DNA of 64,000 nucleotides from VXNE01 sp965261535 (GTDB lineage Bacteria; Pseudomonadota; Gammaproteobacteria; Pseudomonadales; Azotimanducaceae): positions 2,170,001 through 2,234,000 of the forward strand of contig OZ253469.1 in the NCBI GenBank assembly GCA_965261535.1, given 5' to 3'. Below the pieces are notes generated by a model. The model did no database searches and was not told where the DNA came from. It saw only the letters and a program-made list of their open reading frames with translations. This document shows positions 42,085 through 50,358 of the stretch, in pieces (position 1 is the first letter of the stretch; every line of letters begins with the position of its first letter). A program made the translations under genes and the position numbers.

Positions 42085-43012
42085 GGCTGCGGCGATTCAT
42101 ACCTTGGTCGGGGGTCTGATTGCGGCGAGCGTGTTGGTCGGCCTTGCCAACGGGGCCGAGTGGCGCGCGGTGTTGCTTACGGACCATTCTGAACCCGCCT
42201 CGCCTACGGGATGGAAAGTGGACTATCTTGGAGGACGAAGCCCGCGCGAGTACGCCAACGGCAACAATTGGGAGTTCCGCGCCACGCACCCGGAATCCGG
42301 TGAAACGAAAATTTTTCGAAGCGGCACCAAGATGGGATACTTCATTGCGGCTCGAACTTATCAGTCGACCGTATTGATCGGTGCCGACCTCGGATCCGGA
42401 GTCTGGGGATTCACGATTTACGACTTGGACGCGGAGAGGAAGGTGCACGAGTTTTGGGCACACTTTCCGCATCTTTCCCCCGATGACCGACATCTCGTCT
42501 ACCGCAAATTCTATCGGCGCAACGAGCGAATGGACCCGACAGTGCTCGTGGTGGACTTGGGACGGGAGTTGGGGGAAGTGGGGATGGCAGATCCGTCGGA
42601 GGGCATTGGAGTGGCTGTCTTTCCTCCCACCGTTCCCGACAGTAGACCGGAACACGCCGCCGCATACGGAACGACCGTCACGGGATTCCTCTTCGACCAT
42701 GTGGCGTGGGATATGGAACACAAGGTCCTCTACTTCACGGCATCGGACAGATCGGGCCATTTGAATCTCGTCGTAGTGCCGTTGGAGCCGAGTCCACGGG
42801 CCGCATGCTATGTGCCGTTGACGGCGAAAAGACTGCACGGAGAGTACTTCGACGAAAAGAAGGTAGTCCCGAAGAACATTTCGCTGCCGTCTCCGGGCAC
42901 CGTCAAGGTGATCACTTCGAACGGATTCGGGGTGAGTTCGGAACACAATGTAGATCTTCGAGAAGCCTGTTGGAGACAGGATCAGGCGTACGCCGAGAGA
43001 GTCAGCATGTAG
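42044..43012 (+). CDS. Secreted protein overlapping the Rhs 3' end, possible immunity or partner
   Basis: 322 residues starting at ATG 42044 (preceded by GAAAGGGCG) and overlapping the Rhs gene by 41 bases. A hydrophobic stretch at about residues 17-38 (IHTLVGGLIAASVLVGLANGAEW) is a signal peptide or anchor. The exported part is beta-rich, with DLGSGVWGFTIYDLDAERKVHEFWAHFPHLSPDDRHLVYRKFY suggesting a propeller-like repeat. No family is recognised. Because it is coupled to the end of an Rhs gene and exported, a periplasmic immunity role against a wall-acting tail is a reasonable hypothesis and nothing more. Confidence 0.6.
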   Translation: MCLALEILRPSSYRAAAIHTLVGGLIAASVLVGLANGAEWRAVLLTDHSEPASPTGWKVDYLGGRSPREYANGNNWEFRATHPESGETKIFRSGTKMGYFIAARTYQSTVLIGADLGSGVWGFTIYDLDAERKVHEFWAHFPHLSPDDRHLVYRKFYRRNERMDPTVLVVDLGRELGEVGMADPSEGIGVAVFPPTVPDSRPEHAAAYGTTVTGFLFDHVAWDMEHKVLYFTASDRSGHLNLVVVPLEPSPRAACYVPLTAKRLHGEYFDEKKVVPKNISLPSPGTVKVITSNGFGVSSEHNVDLREACWRQDQAYAERVSM

Positions 43013-43072
43013 CGGTTCATGGTCATGCCGCCTGGAGAAGGTGGAGGGCGAGGGGTCGCTGGTGACGCTGGC

Positions 43073-43905
43073 TTATAACTGCAAGCGCACCCGCCGGGTG
43101 ACATCGTCAACGCGCTCGGCACCCATGTTGGCAAGGGCGATGTCGATAGACTCCACCGGCGAGAGCTGCCGGCTCAGGACCATGTCGTAGACCCCCTGCA
43201 AGAGCATCAGCCGCGTCAGTGGATCAGCGAAGGCACCGAGTTGGTCGCCAAGAACGGCCAGTTCCTTGCAACCGAAGTCGACCCGCGCGTAGTCCCAGTT
43301 GCCATGGTTCGCATACGCCAAAATCTGGACAACGCGCTCCTTCCACGCCCGCGACTTCGGTTCGGGCGCCAGCGTAGGTCACGGGCACGCGCCGGACGGT
43401 GACTTCCCCGCGTCGATGTCGTAGAGACCGAGTTGCGTGCGATGGGTACGCTGGGTTGGCCAGGCCGCCGGCGCGGTCTGCTGGACAGATATATCGACGA
43501 TCCGCCCATCTTCGAAGCCCTGGCGGGTTGGAACGAACCAGTATTCCGGATAGTTCGAGACGGATTTCGACTGCATTCGACCCCGGTTCGCAGGGAACTT
43601 GCCGGCAGTGTCAGCAAATAGCCGTTGTACGGGGCAACGACCAGCGAACCATTGACTCGTACGCTCGCGACCGTGCCGCCCGCGAAATTGACGGTCAGGC
43701 CTGCGCGTCCATCCGTTAGTTCGAAGGTCGTCCAGATGCGCCTGGTGTACTCGTCGGCCACGCCGTCGAGTTCGAACTCCAGGATGTAGGCGACGTTCCC
43801 AACGCTTCCGGATCGCGCAGCCGCATCCTCCATAAATAGCGGCTCTGGATCGGTCGCGACGCGAACCTCGGCACATCCCCAGACGAGTGCCGCAACAACG
43901 GGCAA
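43073..43905 (-). pseudogene. M1-family aminopeptidase remnant
   Basis: The first 90 residues (TTG start at 43905, LVWGCAE lipobox-like start, then MEDAAARSGSVGNVAYILEFELDGVADEYTRRIWTTFELTDG, NFAGGTVASVRVNGSLV) match the N-terminal beta domain of aminopeptidase N. Frame is then lost. The last piece, DPLTRLMLLQGVYDMVLSRQLSPVESIDIALANMGAERVDDVTRRV (43073-43321), matches the C-terminal helical domain. The catalytic HExxH region is absent, so most of the middle has been deleted. The intermediate stretch with YPEYWFVPTRQGFEDGRIVDISV is unassigned. Confidence 0.65.
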
Positions 43906-43962
43906 AAGGCGGTCGCGAACCGATGCATGACGATCAGCCTGCGTCGTGCCCGCCCGGCCGTC

Positions 43963-44640
43963 TCAGTTGGCCGCGTCGCGGTATGCGCGGATGACGCTCT
44001 TGGTCTCGCCCTGCGCCCTGATTTCGCCATTGTCCAGCCAGATCGCGCGCTCGCAAAGATGTTCTATGTTGCCCAGGGCGTGACCGACGAGCACGATTGC
44101 CCTGTCCTCGGTGAACCGTTCGCGCATGATGCGCTCCGACTTCTCGCGGAACTCGCGATCTCCCACGGCAAACGCTTCGTCGAGCAACAGGATATCGGGC
44201 TCCAGGTTGATCGCCGTCGAGAAGCACAGACGCGCGCGCATGCCCGTCGAGTAGGTGCTGACACGGCGCTCCATCGCGTCTCCGAGGCCAGACATCCCGG
44301 TAACCGCTTCGATACGCGACGCCGCCTCCTTGCGCGTCAACCCCATCAGCATGCCGTGCATGACGACATTCCTTGTGCCGGACAATTCGCCATCGAACCC
44401 CGCATTCAGCGACAAGAGCGCGCTCGACATTCCCTCGTCGTCGACAGTCCCCGCGTTAGGTTTCAATACCCCCGACATGACGCGCACCAACGTCGATTTT
44501 CCCGCGCCATTGGCGCCGATGACGCCGACCTTGTCGCCACGTCCCACATGCAGGCTCACGTCATTCAGCGCCGTCACTTCTTCGACATTCGAAAAGAACT
44601 TCGCATCGGAAAAGACGACACTCACGCCTTCGAGCCGCAT
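43963..44640 (-). CDS. ABC transporter ATPase of the polysaccharide/teichoic acid export type
   Basis: A 225-residue ATP-binding subunit. Walker A is GVIGANGAGKSTLVRVMSGV. The signature loop is VSTYSTGMRARLCFST, which has the STGM-R-L form of Wzt/KpsT/TagH proteins. Walker B is DILLLDEAFAVGDREF, with the H-loop in LVGHALGNIEHLCERAIWLDNG. These ATPases drive export of undecaprenol-linked polysaccharides with a membrane partner (Wzm/KpsM), which is not present here. It follows ftsX by 17 bases and is likely in that operon. The start MRLEGVSVVF at 44640 is preferred over an upstream frame extension. Confidence 0.85.
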   Translation of the reverse strand: MRLEGVSVVFSDAKFFSNVEEVTALNDVSLHVGRGDKVGVIGANGAGKSTLVRVMSGVLKPNAGTVDDEGMSSALLSLNAGFDGELSGTRNVVMHGMLMGLTRKEAASRIEAVTGMSGLGDAMERRVSTYSTGMRARLCFSTAINLEPDILLLDEAFAVGDREFREKSERIMRERFTEDRAIVLVGHALGNIEHLCERAIWLDNGEIRAQGETKSVIRAYRDAAN

Positions 44641-44657
44641 CAGGCGAACGCCCCCAT

Positions 44658-45620
44658 TCAGACCAATTCCACCTGTTTCAGGCGTCGGTTGGACGCGATC
44701 AACGCACCGCATACCCCAAGCAGTCCGCCCGCACCGAGCAGAGCGCCCACGAGCGGGGTGCCCATGCCGTGGATTGCGAGACGCTCCTGATAGCTGCCGA
44801 ACAATGTTGCGAGCGGCGCCTCAAGCGCGAGCAGCGACCCCGACACCAGCATCGCCGCCACAACGCCGCCGCCGACGCCATAGAAGAGGCCGTAGTACAG
44901 AAACGGTCTCCTTACGAACGCGTCCGTGCCGCCCACGAGTTTCTGCATACTGAGTTCTTCCAGCCGCGATTCTATGACGAGTCGGACCGAAGATGCCGCA
45001 ATCAGCGCGGCACCGAGTCCGAATATCCCGGCAAGCATCCAGCCAACCCGTCCGACGACCGCGGAAATGGCGGCCATCCTCTCAAGCCAGGCCTTTTCCA
45101 TGGCGACTTCGTCCACCTGCTCACCGGCGCTCTGCTCGTCGATGAGCCGCCGCAACTTCGCCTCTCCCACGCCGTCGGCCACCGTCGCCCTGATCGATGT
45201 CGGCAGCGGATTTTCTCCGAGAACTTCCAACGCGTCGGCTATCGCCAAGCCTTCACCGAACTCCTCCAGCGCCTGCTCTGGCGTAATCACCCACGTCCGT
45301 TCGATTTCCGGCTCGGCGTCGAGCCGCGCCGCCAGCGACCGGGCAACGCTGGCATCGGTGCCGGTCCGCAGATAGACGGTGAAACTCGGTCGTCCATCCC
45401 ACTGTGCGGCAGCGATAGCAAGGTTGCGTTGCAGGATATACAGCGCCGCCGGCAGCGCGAGCGAGATGCCGATGAGCAGCCATACAAGCAGACTCGACCA
45501 AAGGCGACGACAGGCGATAGCGAAGCAGTCCCGGCTAACGCGCCAATGTTCGCGTATCGCCGCAAACGGTGGACGCTCCACCGGGGGCCAGGGATCCCGA
45601 GATCTGCGCCCGATCTTCAC
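44658..45620 (-). CDS. ftsX: Cell division protein FtsX
   Basis: 320 residues. An N-terminal cytoplasmic part is followed by membrane span 1 (LLVWLLIGISLALPAALYIL) and a periplasmic domain (residues 70-190) with FTVYLRTGTDASVARSLAARLDAEPEI. Three C-terminal spans follow, including GGVVAAMLVSGSLLALEAPLATLFGSYQ. ELSMQKLVGGTDAFVRRPFLYYGLFYG is the conserved FtsX cytoplasmic loop. With FtsE it activates septal wall hydrolases. The GTG start overlaps the ftsE TGA (GTGA). Confidence 0.93.
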   Translation of the reverse strand: MKIGRRSRDPWPPVERPPFAAIREHWRVSRDCFAIACRRLWSSLLVWLLIGISLALPAALYILQRNLAIAAAQWDGRPSFTVYLRTGTDASVARSLAARLDAEPEIERTWVITPEQALEEFGEGLAIADALEVLGENPLPTSIRATVADGVGEAKLRRLIDEQSAGEQVDEVAMEKAWLERMAAISAVVGRVGWMLAGIFGLGAALIAASSVRLVIESRLEELSMQKLVGGTDAFVRRPFLYYGLFYGVGGGVVAAMLVSGSLLALEAPLATLFGSYQERLAIHGMGTPLVGALLGAGGLLGVCGALIASNRRLKQVELV

Positions 45621-46294
45621 GCGCCGGGAGCCTCGTCCCGAATGACTCGACCGTGATCGAGCTCTATGACGCGCACACCCATGGATTCGATCAGTTCGTG
45701 GTCGTGACTCGCGACGATCACGGTTGCTCCGATGCGTCGGAAGTTCACGAACAACCCCATGACATCTCGCGACAACTCGGGATCGAGATTGCCGGTCGGC
45801 TCGTCGGCCAGTATCAGGTTGGGACGGTTGACCACGGCACGGGCAATGCCCACCCGCTGCTGCTCACCCGCCGACAGGTGCACGGGCAAGAGTCCTTCCT
45901 TGGACAGGAGACCCACCATCGATAGCGCGGCGCGCACGCGCTTGGCGATGTCCGTGGCGCGCATGCTCGTCACCAGGAGCGGCAGCGCGACGTTTTCCAG
46001 CACCGTGCGATCAGGCAGCAAGTGGTGGCTCTGGAACACCGCTCCCAGGTGCTGCCGATAGCGTGGCACGCGACGTCTTGGAAGTTGGCAGATGTTTACG
46101 CCGTTGACGACGATCTGTCCCTGCGTGGGAACCTGCAACCGCAGCAAGAGCTTGAGGAAAGTGCTCTTCCCCGCTCCCGAATGTCCGGTGAGGAACGCCA
46201 TCGAGCCTTCGGCGAACGTGAGCGAGACGTTGCGCAAGGCATCTTGTCCATTGTCGAACCGTTTCGTGACGCCGTGCAGGGCGATGCTACCCAT
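45617..46294 (-). CDS. ftsE: Cell division ATP-binding protein FtsE
   Basis: A 225-residue ABC ATPase. Walker A is LTGHSGAGKSTFLKLLLRL. The signature is LSAGEQQRVGIARAVVNRP and Walker B is LILADEPTGNLDPEL. It begins at ATG 46294 (MGSIALHGVTKRFDNGQDALRNVS) and overlaps the ftsY 3' end by eight bases. It partners FtsX, encoded next, to control amidase activators at the septum. The order ftsY-ftsE-ftsX is canonical; rpoH, which normally follows, is elsewhere in the window. Confidence 0.94.
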   Translation of the reverse strand: MGSIALHGVTKRFDNGQDALRNVSLTFAEGSMAFLTGHSGAGKSTFLKLLLRLQVPTQGQIVVNGVNICQLPRRRVPRYRQHLGAVFQSHHLLPDRTVLENVALPLLVTSMRATDIAKRVRAALSMVGLLSKEGLLPVHLSAGEQQRVGIARAVVNRPNLILADEPTGNLDPELSRDVMGLFVNFRRIGATVIVASHDHELIESMGVRVIELDHGRVIRDEAPGA

Positions 46295-47378
46295 GTGCGT
46301 TCTCCGGCGGGTTCCCGCGTGAGTCCTCCCGCTCCTTCTCTCCCGATCCCACCCGCTCTTTCTCTCCCAATCCCTCCCGCCCGGTCTCCAACAAGGCCCC
46401 CACGAACTCTCGCGGATTGAAGGGTCGCAGATCCTCGACCTGCTCACCCACGCCGATGAAGTACACCGGGAGCACTCTCTTGCCGCTGGCGCTCGGCGCG
46501 TTTTGCGAAGCGATGGCGAACAATACGCCAGCCCGCGCAGAGCCGTCGAGCTTTGCCACGACCAGGCCGGTCAGCCCAATTGCGGCGTCGAACTCGGCCA
46601 CCTGACTGAGCGCGTTCTGACCAATCCCGGCATCGAGCACCAGTATCACTTCGTGGGGTGCTTCGGAGTCGAAACGCGCGACGACACGTTTGACCTTCGA
46701 CAGCTCATCCATCAAGTTGGTCTTCGCCTGCAATCGGCCCGCCGTGTCGGCCAGAACGACATCGATTCCTCGGGCGCGAGCCGCCGCGATCGCATCGAAG
46801 ATCACCGATGCGCTGTCGGCGCCCCGATCCTGGGCGATCACCGCCACTTCGTTGCGCCGACCCCATTCGACCAGTTGCTCCGCCGCTGCGGCGCGAAAGG
46901 TGTCACCCGCCGCCAACAGCACCGAATGCCCTTCGGCACGAAGTTGGCTGGCCAGCTTGCCGATCGTCGTCGTCTTCCCCGCACCGTTTACGCCAACCAT
47001 CAGGACCACGAACGGCCGACGCGCCGCATCAATCCGGAACGGTTCGGTCATGGGTGCAAGCATTTCCTCCAGTTGTTCACGCAAAGCCCTGCGCAGTGCG
47101 CCGGCGTCGGAGAGTTCCTTGCGCGACACCCGCTTCGCGATCGCATCGACGATCCGCCGCGTGGCATCCACACCGACATCCGTCCCGAGCAGCGCCGTCT
47201 CGAGTTCCTCCAGCGCGTCCTGATCGATCTCGCGCTCGCCCAGCAGCAAGTTGCCCGCGATCTGGGCGAGACGGTTTCGCGTCCTGTAGAGGCGGTGCCA
47301 GACGCCCGTTCGGCTATCTTCCTTCAACGCAAACTCATATATTCGATCAGTGGCTGGGTTCCGAACGGCGCCGACCAT
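46287..47378 (-). CDS. ftsY: Signal recognition particle receptor FtsY
   Basis: 363 residues comprising the N domain (LYRTRNRLAQIAGNLLLGEREID...) and the GTPase G domain: VGVNGAGKTTTIGKLA (G1), LLAAGDTFRAAAAEQL, VLADTAGRLQAKTNLMDELSKV (G3), LTGLVVAKLDGSARAG (G4) and PVYFIGVGEQVEDLRPFNPREFV. The acidic A domain of E. coli FtsY is missing, as in many bacteria. The last 25 residues form a low-complexity tail with two GEKER blocks. The ATG at 47378 overlaps the divergent rsmD ATG in CCATGG; a start further in (near residue 13) is possible. Confidence 0.93.
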   Translation of the reverse strand: MVGAVRNPATDRIYEFALKEDSRTGVWHRLYRTRNRLAQIAGNLLLGEREIDQDALEELETALLGTDVGVDATRRIVDAIAKRVSRKELSDAGALRRALREQLEEMLAPMTEPFRIDAARRPFVVLMVGVNGAGKTTTIGKLASQLRAEGHSVLLAAGDTFRAAAAEQLVEWGRRNEVAVIAQDRGADSASVIFDAIAAARARGIDVVLADTAGRLQAKTNLMDELSKVKRVVARFDSEAPHEVILVLDAGIGQNALSQVAEFDAAIGLTGLVVAKLDGSARAGVLFAIASQNAPSASGKRVLPVYFIGVGEQVEDLRPFNPREFVGALLETGREGLGEKERVGSGEKEREDSRGNPPENAHG

Positions 47379-47916
47379 GGCGAAACGAACGGTACGCATT
47401 ATCGGCGGTAAGTGGAAAGGGCGAAAGCTTGAGGTCGCCCAGCGACCGGGTTTGAGACCCACCATGGACCGCGTTCGGGAGACGCTGTTCAACTGGCTCG
47501 ATGCCGATGTTCGGGGCGCCCGCGTTCTGGATCTGTTCGCCGGTACCGGCGCCCTCGCGTTCGAAGCGTTGTCGCGCGGCGCGGAATTCGCGACGCTGGT
47601 CGAGTACGATCGGCGGACAGCATACGTATTGCGCGCGCAAGCGAATCGGCTTGATGCCGCGTGCGAAATCCACCACGTTTCCGCGTTGCCCTGGCTGCGT
47701 CGCCAGGCGACGTGGAACTGGGACATCGTCTTCCTCGATCCACCGTTCGAGCGCCTGGATCTGGCGGCCGAGGTCCTTGCTCTGCTCCGACAACGCGAGA
47801 CCATTGTGTACCTCGAATCGGGATCCGCCATGGATGTCCCCGGCTGGACGACGATCAAGCAGTCCAGAGCCGGCGATTGCCGCGTCCGGTTGTTGCGCCC
47901 GAACCGTTTGGGCTAG
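47377..47916 (+). CDS. rsmD: 16S rRNA (guanine966-N2)-methyltransferase
   Basis: A 179-residue SAM methyltransferase. TVRIIGGKWKGRKLEVAQRPGLRPTMDRVRETLFNWL is the RsmD N-terminus. VLDLFAGTGALAFEALSRGA is the SAM motif, and DIVFLDPPFERLD holds the catalytic DPPF. It is divergent from ftsY and upstream of coaD, the common gammaproteobacterial layout. The reading frame extends nine codons upstream of the chosen ATG at 47377. Confidence 0.94.
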   Translation: MAKRTVRIIGGKWKGRKLEVAQRPGLRPTMDRVRETLFNWLDADVRGARVLDLFAGTGALAFEALSRGAEFATLVEYDRRTAYVLRAQANRLDAACEIHHVSALPWLRRQATWNWDIVFLDPPFERLDLAAEVLALLRQRETIVYLESGSAMDVPGWTTIKQSRAGDCRVRLLRPNRLG

Positions 47917-47949
47917 GATGTTGCGGACTCTACGCTCCACAGCGTGGTG

Positions 47950-47998
47950 ACACCCTCTCGTGCCGGGTGTCCCCTCGCGCTCCCCGGCTGAAGGCTCC
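47950..47998 (-). repeat. 28-bp dispersed repeat plus hairpin in the coaD leader
   Basis: 47971-47998 is the exact reverse complement of 27770-27797 and ends at the coaD ATG. GACACCC/GGGTGTC just upstream forms a stem of 7 bp with a 9-base loop. The repeat therefore lies where the coaD ribosome binding site should be. Confidence 0.8.
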
Positions 47999-48484
47999 AT
48001 GGCGACCGTCGTATATCCAGGCAGTTTCAATCCGATCACGAACGGACACACCGACCTCGTCAGGCGCGCATTGAAGCTCTTTGACCGCGTCGTGGTCGCC
48101 ATCGGAACATCCGCGGAGAAGGATCCCGCGGTCCATCTTTCGGAGCGCGTCGAGCTGTGCCGGGAAGTCCTCACCGAATTCGGCGACCGTATCGAGGTCG
48201 AGGGGTTCAACACGCTGCTTGTCGACTATGTGCGCGCCAAGGGCACGACCTTCATTCTGCGTGGTCTGCGCACGCTGGCGGACTTCGACTACGAGTTTCA
48301 AATGGCGGAAATGAACCGTTCCATGGACGACTCCATCGAGTACGTCTTCCTGCCGCCGTCGCTCGAAAGCTCGTTCGTGTCTTCCTCGCTGGTGCGCGAG
48401 ATCGCCGCGCTCAACGGCGATATCTCGAAATTCGTTCACCCGGCGGTCGTGGACTACTACAGCACGCTCCGCACCAACAGATAG
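47999..48484 (+). CDS. coaD: Pantetheine-phosphate adenylyltransferase
   Basis: 161 residues, the usual PPAT length, making dephospho-CoA from 4'-phosphopantetheine and ATP. VVYPGSFNPITNGHTDLVRRA carries the T/HxGH nucleotidyl-transferase motif (TNGH). ILRGLRTLADFDYEFQMAEMNR and SSFVSSSLVREIAALNGDISKFV (ISSS/TLVR-like) complete the signature. The ATG at 47999 directly follows a dispersed repeat. A frame extension upstream (SRSPAEGS) comes from that repeat and should not be counted. Confidence 0.95.
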   Translation: MATVVYPGSFNPITNGHTDLVRRALKLFDRVVVAIGTSAEKDPAVHLSERVELCREVLTEFGDRIEVEGFNTLLVDYVRAKGTTFILRGLRTLADFDYEFQMAEMNRSMDDSIEYVFLPPSLESSFVSSSLVREIAALNGDISKFVHPAVVDYYSTLRTNR

Positions 48485-48540
48485 CGCAATAATTCGTCGC
48501 TCTTGGGGGGTGCCGTGTCGCGTTGGCGTGAGGCGCCGGT

Positions 48541-49395
48541 TTACAGCGTACGCTCTCGCATTGCGTCCGCCAGTTTCGCCCAGTGGCGCTCGGGCAGCAC
48601 GCCGTGGCCTATGCCTTCAAGGACCAGAAGTTTCGCATCCGGGAACGACTCGACGTGAAGTTTCGACACCTCGAGCGAAAGCAGGGGGTCCTGCTCCGGA
48701 TGCACGACCAGCGCGGGAACCTTGACCTGCCCCAGACGCTCGGTGCGATCGCCGGCGGTCGGCATCACCGTGCTTTGCAGTTCTCCCCATGAGAGCGCGG
48801 CGCCCCGCTGCGCCGACTCTGTACGGCGCGCTTCGTAGTCCTCTTCATCGAAACTCGCTCCCGCCATGTCGGCGAACATCTGCTTGTGCAGCCGACCGAG
48901 TCCCTCAGGATCCTTCGGAAAGACCGGTCTGGTCCCCCGCGGCCGCCGTGGGCGCGTGCGCCGTCCGGTTGTGGTTGCCAACGGCACGAGCGACAGCACC
49001 CGATCCGGATGTTCTATGGCAACCAGGTGGGATATCGTGGCGCCGAAGGCGAATCCGGCGACATGCGCCTTCTCCACTCCAAGAGCGTCGAGCAACCCAA
49101 CCGCGTCTGCCGCAAGGTCGGACATCGTGTAAGGAGGGTTGTCGGGATCGATGACTTCTATGTCGGTTCTGGTGCTCAGGCCCGCGTCGCGATGGTCGTA
49201 GCGGATCACGCGAAAACCGCGATCAGCGAGCACCTCGCAGAACCCCCTCGGCCAAAGCGTCAAATCCGAAAACCAGCCCGTGAGCAGCAGGAACACGGGA
49301 TCATCCTGTTTTCCGAACGACTGATAGGCCAGTTGCAGCGAACCGGTCGCCGTAGGTACGGTGGCGAATTGATCCTGGGGAAAACCGTCAGTCAT
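48541..49395 (-). CDS. Alpha/beta-hydrolase fold protein lacking the nucleophile serine
   Basis: 284 residues. VFLLLTGWFSDLTLWP is the oxyanion-hole strand, and VIRYDHRDAGLSTR follows. The elbow reads HVAGFAFGATISHLVAIEHPDRV, where relatives have GFSMGG: the nucleophile position is Ala (codon GCC). The candidate acid and His are in VHPEQDPLLSLEVSKLHVESFP and GIGHGVLPERHW. Either the enzyme is inactive or binds ligand without hydrolysis, or it uses another mechanism. It lies 18 bases after an enoyl-CoA hydratase gene, probably in one operon. Confidence 0.85.
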   Translation of the reverse strand: MTDGFPQDQFATVPTATGSLQLAYQSFGKQDDPVFLLLTGWFSDLTLWPRGFCEVLADRGFRVIRYDHRDAGLSTRTDIEVIDPDNPPYTMSDLAADAVGLLDALGVEKAHVAGFAFGATISHLVAIEHPDRVLSLVPLATTTGRRTRPRRPRGTRPVFPKDPEGLGRLHKQMFADMAGASFDEEDYEARRTESAQRGAALSWGELQSTVMPTAGDRTERLGQVKVPALVVHPEQDPLLSLEVSKLHVESFPDAKLLVLEGIGHGVLPERHWAKLADAMRERTL

Positions 49396-49413
49396 GATGC
49401 GCTCCCGAAACCC

Positions 49414-50241
49414 CTAACCTTTGGACTGCCCGAACCTTGCCGGCCGCTTTTCCAGAAACGCCGCCAGGGCTTCCGGATGGTCGGGATGACGTTGCGCGAT
49501 CTGATCCCGGATACCCTCGCGCTCCATGACGCGCTCGAGGTCGCCATCCAGCGGGTTCTTTCGGAGCAACTCCTTGATCAGCATCACGGCGCCCGGCGGA
49601 TTATTCGCAATCTCATTTGCCTTTGCGACGGCGATATCGAGCAGATCCCCGGGTTCCGCAACCTGCGTGACCAGTCCCATTCGCAGCGCCTCTTCGGCGT
49701 TGACCATGCGACCCGACAGACACATATCCGTTGCATTGCCGAGACCCACGATCTGCGCGAGGATGCGCGTCGAGCCGAGTTCCGGCATCAGGCCCACCCT
49801 GATGAACCTGATGCTGAAGAGCGCCTTTGTGGAGGCAATGCGCACATCGAACGGCAGGATGAATGTCAGACCCACCCCCACCGAGTAGCCGTTGACCGCC
49901 GCGATCAAGGGCTTCGATGTCTGCAGGAACGCGGGCAGGTTATAGGCGTCGGTGACCGAGACGGGCGCGGCGACCCGTCCGGTTCGGATACTTGCCGGCG
50001 TATTACCCTTGTTGCGCTCGGCCCGGTCCGAGAAGTCGTCGAGATCGGCACCGGAGCAGAACGCGCGGCCTTCCCCGGTGAGGACCATCGCGCCGATACT
50101 GTCGTCGTCGTTCCAGGCGCCAATCTGCTCCTGGGTTTCCTCGCGCATCCGGTTCGACAGCGCATTCAGCTTCTCCGGCCGATTGAATTTGATGATGCCG
50201 ACCCGCCCCCGGGTCTCGGTAAGGATCAGTTCGTGTGCCAT
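49414..50241 (-). CDS. Enoyl-CoA hydratase/isomerase family protein
   Basis: 275 residues, crotonase fold. VGIIKFNRPEKLNALSNRMREE is the first signature. GRAFCSGADLDDFSD and NGYSVGVGLTFILPFDVRIAST are the CoA and oxyanion segments. In the second, the usual Glu of GGGCELA is replaced (SVGVGLTF), while GLMPELGSTRIL retains the second candidate Glu. That pattern is closer to isomerases or hydrolases of the family than to classical hydratases. ATG 50241 has GGGGAAAG ahead. Upstream of the alpha/beta-hydrolase gene. Confidence 0.82.
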   Translation of the reverse strand: MAHELILTETRGRVGIIKFNRPEKLNALSNRMREETQEQIGAWNDDDSIGAMVLTGEGRAFCSGADLDDFSDRAERNKGNTPASIRTGRVAAPVSVTDAYNLPAFLQTSKPLIAAVNGYSVGVGLTFILPFDVRIASTKALFSIRFIRVGLMPELGSTRILAQIVGLGNATDMCLSGRMVNAEEALRMGLVTQVAEPGDLLDIAVAKANEIANNPPGAVMLIKELLRKNPLDGDLERVMEREGIRDQIAQRHPDHPEALAAFLEKRPARFGQSKG

Positions 50242-50358
50242 CTTTCCCCGCAAGCTCCGCCTCTGACCGGCTATTGCCGACCAATGGGCGATGGAGCATA
50301 GAGTAACCGGCAACGACAAAGAAGCTTCCGCGCCTCCGCGTTCCAGCGGTTCGCCCGA

